Origin: Giesbergeria sp.
GTDB lineage: Bacteria > Pseudomonadota > Gammaproteobacteria > Burkholderiales > Burkholderiaceae_C
Direction: 5' to 3'
Assembly: GCF_028686475.1 (NCBI RefSeq)
Contig: NZ_JAQUCA010000017.1
Location: 1-64,000 of the forward strand
Length of the DNA stretch: 64,000 nucleotides
Position numbers and translations under genes: made by a program. Below the pieces are notes generated by a model. It made no database searches and had not been told where the DNA came from. It saw only the letters and a list, made by a program, of their open reading frames with translations. Of this stretch, positions 1 to 9,355 are shown one piece after another; position 1 is the first letter of the stretch; every line of letters starts with the position of its first letter.

Positions 1-206
1 AAAAAACTTTGCCAACACTGGAAACCTGCATCAAACCAAAACCCACTTGCTGCCAGTTGCTTTTCTTGTGACAGAAGGGCTTGGTTGGCAGCAAGGGCGT
101 GATTGTAGCAGGGGTTTTTGGCGCTTTCGCGTTTTAGCAGCTTGGGTAAGGCTGCTGCTGGGCGGTGGTAGCGCACCTAGGGGACGGGGCACGGATAATC
201 GGACGT
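1..206. other. No gene seen upstream of uup
   Basis: Short overlapping frames on both strands look like chance. No promoter or terminator is convincing. Confidence 0.6.
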
Positions 207-2099
207 ATGGCACTGATTACCTTACTTAACGCGCAGCTGGCCTTCGGGCATGTGGCTCTACTAGATCACACTAACTTCTCTTTGGAGACGGGGGAACGGG
301 TGGGCTTGATTGGGCGCAACGGCGCTGGCAAGTCTTCTTTATTGAAAATTTTGGGGGGACTGGCCCAGCCTGATGATGGCAATAAGCATGTGCAGCAAGG
401 CGTTCGGATTGCCTATGTGGCGCAAGAACCGGAGCTGGATGCGGATACGTCGGTGTTTCAGGCCACCTCGGAAGGCTTGGCCACGGTGATTGCCTTGCGT
501 GAGGAGTATCTGGAGGGCAAAGAGGGGGTCGATTTGGATGCTTTGCAAACCCAGATTGAAGCCTTTGACGCTTGGAATTGGGAGCAGCGGGTGGAAGAAA
601 CCCTGCAACGGCTGCACCTGGACCCGCAGGCACGCATTGGTGATTTATCGGGCGGAACCAAAAAACGGGTGGCCTTGGCACAGGCGCTGGTGACACGGCC
701 CGATGTGCTGCTGCTCGATGAACCTACCAACCATTTGGATTTGGATTCGATTGAGTGGCTGGAAGGTTTGCTGCTGGACTTTCCGGGCAGCGTGGTGACG
801 ATTACCCATGACCGCAGTTTTTTGGACAATGTAGCCACGCGCATTGTGGAGCTAGACCGGGGCAATCTGCGTTCTTATCCCGGCAATTTTGCCCAGTACC
901 AACTGCACAAGCAGGAACAACTGGCGCAAGAAGAAACCATTTCGGCCAAAGCCGACAAGTTACTGGCCCAAGAGGAGGTTTGGATTCGCAAAGGGGTGGA
1001 GGCCCGACGCACGCGCAGCCAAAGCCGCATTGCCCGTTTAGAAGCCCTGCGCGCGCGCCGCAGCGCACGCCGCGAGACTTTGGGCAGTGTGAAGATGGAT
1101 TTGGCCTCGGGTGCGCCCAGCGGCAAAATTGTGGCCGAACTGGAGCATGTGTCCAAGACTTTTGGCGATAAAACCGTGGTACGCAATTTCAGTGGCACGA
1201 TTTTGCGTGGCGACAAGGTGGGCTTGATTGGCCCGAATGGTGCCGGTAAAACGACGCTGCTGAAGATGATTTTGGGCGAGTTGGCCGCTGATAGTGGCCG
1301 GGTACGGCAAGGGGCTAACTTGCAGGTGGCCTACTTTGACCAGATGCGCCATGCCGTGGATTTGGATGCCACGCTGGAGGATTTCATCAGCCCCGGCAGC
1401 GAGTGGATTGAGATTGGCAACCAGCGCAAGCATGTGAAGAGTTATTTGGGCGATTTTTTGTTCTCGCCAGCGCGCGCGCATTCGCCAGTGCGTTCGCTGT
1501 CGGGGGGGGAGCGCAACCGCTTGCTGTTGGCGCGCTTGTTTGCCCGTCCGGCCAATGTGTTGGTGTTGGATGAGCCGACCAACGATTTGGACATTGAAAC
1601 GCTCGATTTGCTAGAAGATTTGCTGCAAAGCTACGAGGGCACGGTGTTTTTGGTCAGCCACGACCGGACGTTTTTGGACAATGTCGTGACCAGCACGATT
1701 GCTTTTGAGGGCGATGGCCTGTGGCGGGAGTACGAGGGCAGCGTGCAAGATTGGCTGGTGCAGTCGCGCCGCAGCCGCGAGATTGCCGCTGCTAACGCAA
1801 ACGCTACGGTGGCAGCGCCCCCAAAAACCCCCGAGGCTCCCAAAGAAGCTGCCAACACAGCACGCGAACCAGCCGCCAGCAAGCGCAAATTGAGCTACAA
1901 AGAGCAGCGCGAGTTGGAGCAGTTGCCGCAGCAAATTGCAGCCTTGGAGGCTGAACAAAGCCGTATTCAGGCGGAATTGGCTGATGGCACGTTGTACAGC
2001 ACCGATGCCGCCCGCGCCACCGCTTTGCACGCCCGCGAAGGTGAAATTGAAGAGGCGTTGATGGCGGCCTTGGAGCGCTGGACGGCGTTATCGACCTAA
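207..2099 (+). CDS. uup: ABC-F ATPase Uup
   Basis: A 630-residue soluble tandem ATPase of the ABC-F family, with no membrane segments. Family members act on ribosomes or DNA rather than in transport. Two nucleotide-binding domains are visible: Walker A GRNGAGKSS near residue 36, signature LSGGTKKR near 147 and Walker B LLLDEPTNHLD near 168; then GPNGAGKTT near 340, LSGGERNR near 430 and LVLDEPTNDLD near 452. The C-terminal 70 residues are charged and predicted coiled coil, as in Uup. The frame opens at a GTG 42 bp upstream, but ATG 207 begins with the usual MALITLLNAQLAFG-type sequence. It overlaps the convergent carboxypeptidase gene by 12 bp. In E. coli Uup is linked to ribosome function and to precise excision of transposons (family knowledge). 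Confidence 0.93.
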   Translation: MALITLLNAQLAFGHVALLDHTNFSLETGERVGLIGRNGAGKSSLLKILGGLAQPDDGNKHVQQGVRIAYVAQEPELDADTSVFQATSEGLATVIALREEYLEGKEGVDLDALQTQIEAFDAWNWEQRVEETLQRLHLDPQARIGDLSGGTKKRVALAQALVTRPDVLLLDEPTNHLDLDSIEWLEGLLLDFPGSVVTITHDRSFLDNVATRIVELDRGNLRSYPGNFAQYQLHKQEQLAQEETISAKADKLLAQEEVWIRKGVEARRTRSQSRIARLEALRARRSARRETLGSVKMDLASGAPSGKIVAELEHVSKTFGDKTVVRNFSGTILRGDKVGLIGPNGAGKTTLLKMILGELAADSGRVRQGANLQVAYFDQMRHAVDLDATLEDFISPGSEWIEIGNQRKHVKSYLGDFLFSPARAHSPVRSLSGGERNRLLLARLFARPANVLVLDEPTNDLDIETLDLLEDLLQSYEGTVFLVSHDRTFLDNVVTSTIAFEGDGLWREYEGSVQDWLVQSRRSREIAAANANATVAAPPKTPEAPKEAANTAREPAASKRKLSYKEQRELEQLPQQIAALEAEQSRIQAELADGTLYSTDAARATALHAREGEIEEALMAALERWTALST

Positions 2100-2993
2100 G
2101 GGGGCGCTCATGAGGCGCTCGCTCATCCAGCGCAGCAAATCGACCCACATTTGGCGCATTTCGGCCTCGCGTGGGGTGGTTTTGGCACTGGCCAACTCTA
2201 CCGTGACTACGGGCATCGCTTTGTGTACGCCCGCGTAGTGGCCCAAGCTGCCGGGGTAGATGCCTACTTGGTCTAAGTAGAGTCGGCCTAAGCGTGAGGG
2301 CGGCGTGATGGGGCCATCAAAATCCAACACGCCATAGGGCGCGTGCAAACTGACGATGAGGTGCGGCTTGAATTGCTGCATCTGCTTGTGCAGGTAGCGG
2401 CTTTCTGGCTCGGACAGGGGTACTTTGCCGGGCCAGCGGCGTGGGTCTTTACCGGTGCGTTGCGCCCAATAGCGTGGGGCATCGCGCTCCCATTCCGGGG
2501 TGGGGAAGTTACGGTTTAAGTCCACCCCGTTGGCGTTGGTGCGCCGAGGCCGCGCCATCAACAAGCCATCGGGGTTGAGGGCCGGAATAAAGCGCCAATG
2601 TACCGGCTGGGGCAGTGCAAAAGCACCGTCGCGCGCCCAGTGCAACCAATGCAAAGCCACCGAGGAGGAGGAAGGCTCATCGCCGTGCATACCGCCAAGG
2701 ACCAGCACGCGAAGTTGTGGCGTTTCTGTGGGTAACACATCGGTGAGCAAAATGCGCCGCCCTTGCACCGAGCGTGCGGCACTGGCGTTCAGCCCAGCTT
2801 GCTGGCATTGGGCCAAGGTGACATTGGGCAAGCGGCGCACCAGCGCTTGGCATTCTGGCGTGACCGAAGCTGCTGTGGGGGAGGACACCGGGCTTTCGGG
2901 TGCCGCCCCAACGGGCGTGCTAACTCCTACGGCCCACAAACTTGCGAGGGTAGCGCGCAAAGCACAGCGCTGGAAAAAAGACCAAAAACGCAT
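2088..2993 (-). CDS. M14-family zinc carboxypeptidase (MpaA-like)
   Basis: A 301-residue secreted metallopeptidase. An N-terminal hydrophobic segment ending near VGA-AP (residue 31) is a likely signal peptide. The M14 zinc site is visible as H103-x2-E106 in GGMHGDE and H217 in SLHAPYG; the catalytic Glu is E266 in VTVELAS, and the substrate-binding stretch NGVDLNRNFP is at about 155-164. Close relatives are murein-peptide amidases or gamma-D-glutamyl peptidases acting on cell-wall peptides; the exact substrate is inferred. It starts one base after the stop of the CoA-binding protein gene, so the two are probably cotranscribed. It converges on uup with a short overlap. Confidence 0.85.
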   Translation of the reverse strand: MRFWSFFQRCALRATLASLWAVGVSTPVGAAPESPVSSPTAASVTPECQALVRRLPNVTLAQCQQAGLNASAARSVQGRRILLTDVLPTETPQLRVLVLGGMHGDEPSSSSVALHWLHWARDGAFALPQPVHWRFIPALNPDGLLMARPRRTNANGVDLNRNFPTPEWERDAPRYWAQRTGKDPRRWPGKVPLSEPESRYLHKQMQQFKPHLIVSLHAPYGVLDFDGPITPPSRLGRLYLDQVGIYPGSLGHYAGVHKAMPVVTVELASAKTTPREAEMRQMWVDLLRWMSERLMSAPLGR

Positions 2994-2994
2994 C

Positions 2995-3465
2995 TCAGAA
3001 TGGGCCTGTGGCGTGCAGGCGTTGGTGTTCTACCAAGGTGCAGCGGTCTTGCACTACCTGCAAACCAGCGGCACGGGCTTGGGCGGCGGCTTCGTCGTGG
3101 CGAATACCCAATTGCAACCACAGGCATGGTGCGCCAATGGCAATGGCTTCTTGGGCAATAGGTGGCACATCGGCACTGTTGCGAAACACGTTCACCATAT
3201 CAATGTGAATGTGCTGGGCAGCCAGGGCTTGGGCCGCTTGGCTAAGACTGGCATAGCAGGGCTGGCCCAAAATGGATGCGCCCGCTTGGGCGGCTACCGG
3301 ATTAATGGGCACGATGCGGTAGCCTTGCTGTTGCAGGTACTGGGCGACGTGGTAGCTGTCGCGGTGCGGCTTGGGCGATAGGCCCACCACAGCAATGGTG
3401 CGGCATGGCGCGAAAATGGCGCGCAAGTGCTGGTCTGAGTTGTCTAAATTTTGCAGATGGGGCAT
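2995..3465 (-). CDS. CoA-binding domain protein (YccU family)
   Basis: A small protein of about 156 residues with a Rossmann-type CoA-binding fold. The glycine-containing VVGLSPKPHRDSYHVA stretch near the N terminus and QGYRIVPINP are typical of the YccU/CoA_binding_2 family. The biochemical role of the family is unknown. The frame allows a TTG start four codons upstream (3477); the ATG giving MPHLQNLDN is preferred, although neither has a strong ribosome-binding site. It lies directly upstream of the M14 peptidase gene with almost no gap. Confidence 0.8.
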   Translation of the reverse strand: MPHLQNLDNSDQHLRAIFAPCRTIAVVGLSPKPHRDSYHVAQYLQQQGYRIVPINPVAAQAGASILGQPCYASLSQAAQALAAQHIHIDMVNVFRNSADVPPIAQEAIAIGAPCLWLQLGIRHDEAAAQARAAGLQVVQDRCTLVEHQRLHATGPF

Positions 3466-3525
3466 AACAGTAGGCAATTTTTAAGGAACCATCAGGGGTG
3501 CAGGGATGGTAGCGCTGCCATCAGG

Positions 3526-5748
3526 TTAGAGCGCCTGCAAAGCCGTGCGTACCTCTTGCACGCTGAGTATTTCAGTCAATACGACCGGCGCACGCCCCGG
3601 TGCATAGAGCACATAAACTGGCACTCCACTACGGCCCAGTTGGGTCAGGGCCGCAGTGATGGCAGGGTCGCGCAGTGTCCAATCGGCGCGCAACAAGGCT
3701 ACCTTACGTGCGGCAAAATCATCCAGCAAACTGGCATCGGCCAAGGTGGTGCGCTTGTTGTATTGACAGGTAACGCACCATGCCGCCGTGAAATCCACAA
3801 ACACCGGCTGCCCGGCGGCACTCAATTCAGCCACGCGCTGCACCGACCACGGCTGCCAATGGGCTTGACTGGCATCGTTGGGTGCAGTGTTCTCTACGCT
3901 GGCCCGGATAGGCTTGGATTGGGTGATGTAAGGCCCCAGCACCACCAACAGCCAACCGCTCCACAGCAGCAATATACCGCCCCACCACCAACGGCTACGC
4001 CCCGGCAAAGCAAATGCCCACACCAGTGCAGCCAAGGCGACTAACAAGGAGAGTAAGGCACCAGCGCCATCCATGCCCGTTTGCTGGCCTAACACCCAAA
4101 CCAACCACACCACCGTGGCAAACATCGGAAAAGCCAGCGCCTGGCGGAAAGTTTGCATCCAAGCCCCTGGATGGGGCAGGCAGCGCACCACGGCGGGAAT
4201 CCAAGCCGCCAGCAGATAGGGCAAGGCCATCCCGAAACCCAGTGCAGCAAACACCGCCAGCGCCTGCCAACTAGGCAACGCTACCGCCAAGCCCAGCGAA
4301 GCCCCCATGAACGGCCCCGTACAAGGCGAGGCCACAGCCACGGCCAGCACGCCAGATAAAAAAGCATCGGCCACGGGATGGCGCACCTGCATACTGGCCA
4401 AGCCAGAGGGCACAAACTGGCCAAACTCAAACAACCCGGCCAAATTGAGGCCCATCAGGGTGAACAAAGCGGCTAACGCGGCCACCACGGCAGGCGATTG
4501 CAACTGAAAACCCCAACCCAGTTGCTCGCCAGCAGCACGCAAAGCCAGCAGCAGCCCGCCCAAGGCCAGAAACGACAACACCACACCAGCGGTATAAGCG
4601 GCACCGGCCAAACGCTGCGCCCGCCGCTCCTGTCCGTGGCGAGAAAATCCCACCACCTTCAGCGCCAAAATGGGAAACACACAGGGCATCAAATTGAGCA
4701 ACATGCCGCCCACCAAACCACCCAGCAAGGCCAAGAGCCAAGTGCTTGCAGGCACTGCTACGGCGGGAGGTGGAGCAACCGGGTTGCTGGCCAAGGCGGC
4801 AGCCAAAGCTGGCGACAGTTCGGCACGGGCGGCGGGGGTCCATTGGCCTTGGATGGAGGCCAGCATGCGCCAAGCTGCACCTGCCAAAGTAGCACCGGGG
4901 GCATAGGTACTTTCAACCACCAAGAGCAGAGGCAAACGGCTGATGTTTTCCCCTCGGTCAGGCGAGAGGGGCAGGCGGGCAGTCCAGATGGCACCGTCCC
5001 AAGTTTGCGTCCAACGCGGGTCTGCTTGCGCCATATGCTGCAACACAGCGGGAGTCTCTGGTAACAACAACAAGGTTTGCCCATGCACCGAGGCAGGCAA
5101 ACCGGCCACACGCACTTGCAAATGTTCGCCATCCACTTGGGCGCTGGCCTCGCCCGCCAAAGTAACAGGCTGGGTAGCCAACTGCTGCTCAAAAGCAGCG
5201 CTGTGCAAGGCTGTGGAACCCTGCACTGGCAGCGCCAAGGTAAATTGGCCTTCTTCGGGGATACATTCCACACGGCACACCAACCAGCTGGCGCGCAGGC
5301 GCACGGTGATGTTGCCACTGCCCAACAAGGGCGGCTTAAACAGCGGCGTTACCTGCACGGGCACTGCCAGCAGCAGCTGGCCTTCATAGCCATAGTTGAC
5401 CAAGGTTTCAACCGGAATGGGGCGCGGAACGGGCCAAAGGATTTCGCCAGCGTCTAAGCCAGCGGGTAGCTCCCAATGCAGCTCGGTGGGCAAACCAGAA
5501 TCGCCGGGATTTTTCCAATAGCTGTGCCAATTGGGTTGGTGCGTGAGTTGCAGCCCTAGCCACAACGGTTGGCCCGGTGCAATCCCTTGCGGGGCGTGGG
5601 CGATGAGTTCAGCGCGCACATGGGGCGTGGTAACGACGCTGCTGGTAGCTGCGCTCAGGCCAGCTTGGGCCAGCGCCAGCGGACTACAAAGACTGGCAGC
5701 CAGCCACAACACAATAGAGAAAAATCGAAAAAAAAGAGGATGCAGCAT
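3526..5748 (-). CDS. DsbD/ScsB-like protein-disulfide reductase
   Basis: A 740-residue membrane protein that passes electrons from cytoplasmic thioredoxin to the periplasm. It has a signal peptide (about 1-28), a periplasmic DsbD-like immunoglobulin-type domain (about 35-330, including YEGQLLLAVPV and WLVCRVECIPEEG), a multi-pass DsbD core (about 345-610, with NLMPCVFPILALK and SPCTGPFMG supplying the two membrane cysteines) and a C-terminal thioredoxin domain with C658-V-T-C661 in DFTAAWCVTC. The long N-terminal domain fits the ScsB/DipZ-like branch better than canonical DsbD. It is transcribed away from the creatininase-family gene. Its periplasmic partner cannot be named from this window. 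Confidence 0.87.
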   Translation of the reverse strand: MLHPLFFRFFSIVLWLAASLCSPLALAQAGLSAATSSVVTTPHVRAELIAHAPQGIAPGQPLWLGLQLTHQPNWHSYWKNPGDSGLPTELHWELPAGLDAGEILWPVPRPIPVETLVNYGYEGQLLLAVPVQVTPLFKPPLLGSGNITVRLRASWLVCRVECIPEEGQFTLALPVQGSTALHSAAFEQQLATQPVTLAGEASAQVDGEHLQVRVAGLPASVHGQTLLLLPETPAVLQHMAQADPRWTQTWDGAIWTARLPLSPDRGENISRLPLLLVVESTYAPGATLAGAAWRMLASIQGQWTPAARAELSPALAAALASNPVAPPPAVAVPASTWLLALLGGLVGGMLLNLMPCVFPILALKVVGFSRHGQERRAQRLAGAAYTAGVVLSFLALGGLLLALRAAGEQLGWGFQLQSPAVVAALAALFTLMGLNLAGLFEFGQFVPSGLASMQVRHPVADAFLSGVLAVAVASPCTGPFMGASLGLAVALPSWQALAVFAALGFGMALPYLLAAWIPAVVRCLPHPGAWMQTFRQALAFPMFATVVWLVWVLGQQTGMDGAGALLSLLVALAALVWAFALPGRSRWWWGGILLLWSGWLLVVLGPYITQSKPIRASVENTAPNDASQAHWQPWSVQRVAELSAAGQPVFVDFTAAWCVTCQYNKRTTLADASLLDDFAARKVALLRADWTLRDPAITAALTQLGRSGVPVYVLYAPGRAPVVLTEILSVQEVRTALQAL

Positions 5749-5845
5749 GGTGGTCAGTCGGAGCCACAGACATCCGTTTGGTTCCAGCCAATGGCAACGG
5801 GGGTGGGCCGTTGCATGGTAGCCGAGAGGGCCGACAATCCCCGTT

Positions 5846-6718
5846 ATGCGCCACCCACCAGCCCCTTTTATTTCTGCCCACGGCTTGCCCTCGCGTTTTT
5901 GGGCCGCGCTTTCTACACACGACTTTGCCCAGCTTCAGGCCAGCGGCATGGCGCAAGAGATTGTGGCCGTGTTGCCTGTGGCAGCAATAGAGCAGCATGG
6001 GCCACATCTGCCACTCTCGGTAGATGCCGCCTTGCTGCAAGGGGTGATAGATACCGCGCTGGCACAACTACCCGCCGAATTGCCAGTGTTATTTTTACCA
6101 GCGCAAAACCTCGGCCTCAGCACCGAACACCGTGATTTTGCTGGCACCCTGACCCTCTCGCCAGCCACCTTAATCGCCGTATGGACAGAAATCGGCCACT
6201 GCGTGGCCCGTGCGGGGGTACGGAAACTGCTGCTGCTCAACGGCCACGGCGGCCAAGTCAGTGTGATGGATATTGTGGCGCGGCAATTGCGCCAAGAGTG
6301 CCGTTTGCTGGTGTATAGCGCCAGCTGGTTTAGCCTGCCGCTGCCCGATGCGGTATCCGGACAATTCAGCGCGCACGAACACCGCTTTGGCATCCATGCT
6401 GGGGATATTGAGACTTCTATGATGTTGCACTTGGCCCCAGAGACGGTACACATGGAACGGGCGCAAGACTTCCCATCAAGCTCTTATGAGCGCTCGCAAC
6501 ACTATGCGCTGCTGGGCAATGGCAAAAGCGCCAAACTGGGTTGGGCCATGCAAGACTACCACCCAGCAGGTGCAGTGGGCAATGCCGCTGCCGCCACTGC
6601 CGATAAAGGTCGGGCGGTAGTCCAAGCAGCCGCGCAGGCACTGGTGCAATTGCTGCAAGAACTGCACCAGTTGCCTTTGACTACCTTGGTATCAGCCCCC
6701 GGCCACTTGGCGGGCTAA
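5846..6718 (+). CDS. Creatininase-family amidohydrolase
   Basis: A 290-residue member of the creatinine amidohydrolase family, which also includes MftE-type peptidases and riboflavin-pathway enzymes. Metal-binding motifs are visible: VLPVAAIEQHGPHLPLSVDA (E and H), NGHGGQ in the central part, and IHAGDIETSMML with a metal-ligand Glu. The first 15-20 residues before SRFWAALS are Pro/His-rich, so the true start could be slightly downstream. It is divergent from the DsbD-like gene across about 100 bp. No neighbour indicates a substrate, so the physiological reaction is unknown. Confidence 0.82.
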   Translation: MRHPPAPFISAHGLPSRFWAALSTHDFAQLQASGMAQEIVAVLPVAAIEQHGPHLPLSVDAALLQGVIDTALAQLPAELPVLFLPAQNLGLSTEHRDFAGTLTLSPATLIAVWTEIGHCVARAGVRKLLLLNGHGGQVSVMDIVARQLRQECRLLVYSASWFSLPLPDAVSGQFSAHEHRFGIHAGDIETSMMLHLAPETVHMERAQDFPSSSYERSQHYALLGNGKSAKLGWAMQDYHPAGAVGNAAAATADKGRAVVQAAAQALVQLLQELHQLPLTTLVSAPGHLAG

Positions 6719-6731
6719 CACCTTTAACCCA

Positions 6732-7049
6732 TCACTCTTGCCAATCAGCGTGCTTTTCACACAGCCGGTTGGTCGATTTACCTTTGGAAGACTCGGAGAA
6801 TTTCACCAAGTTGCCTGCAAAATCATCGGGGGTTTCGTTCCACATGCAGGTACACCAAGCTTGGGCCTTGGTCTGACCGCGCACGGGGCTGGCCTCGTCG
6901 CCACCCTCGTAGAGCTTGGCAGCGTAGCGCAGGCACTGGCGGTATTGGGCATCATCAGAGGGAGGGCGATTGTAATCAGTGGCGGCGAAAGCGCTGCTGC
7001 TGAAAACCAGCCACAGGGCAGATGCGGTCAGTGCAATGGTCTTTTTCAT
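6732..7049 (-). CDS. Small secreted cysteine-containing protein
   Basis: A 105-residue protein with a clear signal peptide (MKKTIALTASALWLVFSSSAFA, cleaved near residue 22). The mature part has four cysteines, including a CTC pair in AWCTCMW, which suggests disulfides or metal binding in the periplasm. I do not recognise a characterised family. It lies convergent to the creatininase-family gene with only 13 bp between the stops. GAGG precedes the ATG. Confidence 0.7.
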   Translation of the reverse strand: MKKTIALTASALWLVFSSSAFAATDYNRPPSDDAQYRQCLRYAAKLYEGGDEASPVRGQTKAQAWCTCMWNETPDDFAGNLVKFSESSKGKSTNRLCEKHADWQE

Positions 7050-7264
7050 GGAAGGGCCTCTTCAAAAAAGGCGTAAGTTAATGGTAAGTTGATAGAAAAA
7101 GACTACCCTACAGGCGCTAAACACCTATAAAAGCAATCGACAACTATGTTAGCGATTGCCACCGTGCGTAACAGGATTTTTTTGCAGCGTGGCAAAAAGC
7201 AGACATTTTTTTGCTGGGTATCATTGCGCGCGCTTTTGCTTGCCTTCTTCCCTGCTTCCGCTTT

Positions 7265-9316
7265 ATGTCTGTTGGTCTCAATCTTGCCCAGCTTCAGGCT
7301 GTCCACTACACCCACGGCCCTTGTTTGGTGCTGGCTGGTGCTGGCTCGGGCAAAACCCGTGTGATTACGCACAAAATTGCCCATTTGATTGAACAGGGAC
7401 TGGCCCCGCGCCGCATTGCCGCCATCACCTTTACCAACAAGGCCGCCGCTGAAATGCGCGAGCGCGCCCAAGGCTTGATTGGCCGCCGGGCCAAAGAGGT
7501 GCTGATTTGCACCTTCCATGCACTCGGGGTGCGTATGGTGCGCGAAGATGGCCAAAGGTTGGGCCTCAAACCGCAGTTCAGCATTTTGGACACCGACGAT
7601 GTGACCAGCATCCTCAAAGATGCCGCCGGTGGCACCACCGATGCCGCCACCGCCCGGCAGTGGCAATGGGCCATCAGTCGCTGGAAAAACCAGGGTCTCA
7701 ACGCCGCCCAAGCCTTGGCACAAGCACAGGATGAACAAGAACGCAGCACCGCCGTACTCATGGCGCGCTACGAAGAGCGCCTGAGTGCCTACCAAAGCGT
7801 CGATTTTGACGATTTGATTAGCCTGCCGCTGAAACTCCTGCGCGATTTTCCAGAGGTGCGTGCCAAATGGCAAACCCTGTTGGGCCATGTGCTGGTGGAT
7901 GAGTACCAAGACACCAACGCCACCCAATACGAGCTGCTCAAATTGCTGGTGGGCGAACGCGGCCACTTTACCGCCGTGGGCGATGATGACCAAAGCATCT
8001 ATGGCTGGCGCGGTGCCACCTTAGACAACCTAAAAAAGCTGCCACAAGATTTTCCGGCACTCAAGGTGGTGAAGCTGGAGCAAAACTACCGCTCCACCAG
8101 TGCCATCTTGCGCGCGGCCAATAACGTCATCCAGCCCAACCCCAAGCTGTTCCCCAAAACCCTGTTTTCGGAATTGGGCGAAGGCGAACCGGTGCGCGTG
8201 GTCGATGCCGACAACGAAGAACACGAAGCCGAGCGCGCCGTGGCACGCATCCAAAACCTGCGTGCCAGCAGTAATCCACCACCCGATTGGCGCAGTTTTG
8301 CCATTTTGTACCGTGCCAACCACCAAGCCAAACCGTTTGAAAAGGCACTGCGCAAGGCCAATATTCCCTACAAAGTCTCGGGTGGCACCAGCTTTTTTGA
8401 CCGCGCCGAAATCAAAGACCTGTGCGCTTGGTTTAGGCTGTGGATTAACGCCGACGACGACCCGGCCTTTTTACGTGCCATCAGCAGTCCCAAACGCGGC
8501 ATTGGTCACACCACCTTAAGCCAATTGGGCAACTTTGCCAGCCAGCACAAGCAAAGCATGTTTGAGGCACTGTTCAATGGCATGTTACCGGCCGCCATCC
8601 CCAAACGGGCCTTAGAAGACTTGCACGAGTTTGGCCGCTATATCAATGATTTGGAATACCGCGCCCGCCACACCCACGGGGCCGAGGCGGCACGCACTTT
8701 TCTGCAAGAGTGGTTGCAAGAAATAGGCTACGAAAAGCACCTCTACGAGGGCGAAGAAAGCGAAAAAGTAGCCGCTGCCCGCTGGACCAATGTGCTGGAT
8801 TTTTGCGATTGGATGGCGCAGCGCGCCGGTGGTGAACTGGACGAGGCCGCAGGCGATGTCATCACCACGCAAAGTAAAAGCCTGCTGGAGGTAGCGCAAA
8901 CCATCGCTTTGCTGTCCACCATCTCAGAGCGCGAAAAAGACCAAGACATGGTGACACTGTCTACCCTGCACGCCTCTAAGGGGCTAGAGTGGCCGCATGT
9001 GATTTTGGCAGGCGTGACTGAGGGCATGTTGCCCTTCAAGCTCGATGAGGACGAGGACGGGGCCGAGATGGTACAACGCCTACAAGAAGAGCGCCGCTTG
9101 ATGTATGTGGGTATCACCCGCGCCCAACGAACGCTGACCGTGGGTTGGAGCAAAAAGCGCAAAAAAGGGCGCGAGATGGTCAAAGCACAACCGAGCCGCT
9201 TTATTGCCGAAATGAAGCTCAACCAAGCGCCAGTGCAAGAAGATTACCGCGAAAAACTGCGCGCACTGCGGGCCGAGTTTGCTGCGCGGGCGGCAGGCAC
9301 CATCCCATTCCGGTAA
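7265..9316 (+). CDS. rep: ATP-dependent DNA helicase Rep
   Basis: A 683-residue SF1A 3'-5' DNA helicase of the UvrD/Rep family that helps replication forks restart. Motif I is AGAGSGKT near residue 22, motif II VDEYQDTN near 211, motif III GDDDQSIYGWRG near 237, motif IV LEQNYRS, and motif VI YVGITRAQR near 617. The frame opens at a TTG at 7211, but ATG 7265 gives MSVGLNLAQLQAV, which matches the family start. The last six residues (GTIPFR) follow a 90-bp segment repeated 5.4 kb downstream. There the original-looking tail (TAPRF) survives, so the insertion has replaced the natural C-terminal end. Confidence 0.93.
   Translation: MSVGLNLAQLQAVHYTHGPCLVLAGAGSGKTRVITHKIAHLIEQGLAPRRIAAITFTNKAAAEMRERAQGLIGRRAKEVLICTFHALGVRMVREDGQRLGLKPQFSILDTDDVTSILKDAAGGTTDAATARQWQWAISRWKNQGLNAAQALAQAQDEQERSTAVLMARYEERLSAYQSVDFDDLISLPLKLLRDFPEVRAKWQTLLGHVLVDEYQDTNATQYELLKLLVGERGHFTAVGDDDQSIYGWRGATLDNLKKLPQDFPALKVVKLEQNYRSTSAILRAANNVIQPNPKLFPKTLFSELGEGEPVRVVDADNEEHEAERAVARIQNLRASSNPPPDWRSFAILYRANHQAKPFEKALRKANIPYKVSGGTSFFDRAEIKDLCAWFRLWINADDDPAFLRAISSPKRGIGHTTLSQLGNFASQHKQSMFEALFNGMLPAAIPKRALEDLHEFGRYINDLEYRARHTHGAEAARTFLQEWLQEIGYEKHLYEGEESEKVAAARWTNVLDFCDWMAQRAGGELDEAAGDVITTQSKSLLEVAQTIALLSTISEREKDQDMVTLSTLHASKGLEWPHVILAGVTEGMLPFKLDEDEDGAEMVQRLQEERRLMYVGITRAQRTLTVGWSKKRKKGREMVKAQPSRFIAEMKLNQAPVQEDYREKLRALRAEFAARAAGTIPFR
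9202..9291 (+). repeat. 90-bp direct repeat, copy 1 (3' end of rep)
   Basis: A 90-base segment inside the 3' end of rep, identical base for base to 14605-14694. It encodes the IAEMKLNQAPV...EFAARA part of Rep. The two copies bound the segment carrying the DUF4011 helicase gene. Confidence 0.97.
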
Positions 9317-9355
9317 AACGCTTGCCACTCCGGCTTGCCAGAAAGGATGTATTTG

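Noticed and set aside
9292-9355. Terminal inverted repeats of a transposon at the ends of the 5.4-kb insert
   Set aside because: The sequence just inside the left repeat and that just inside the right repeat share no inverted similarity that I can see, and no transposase is encoded.
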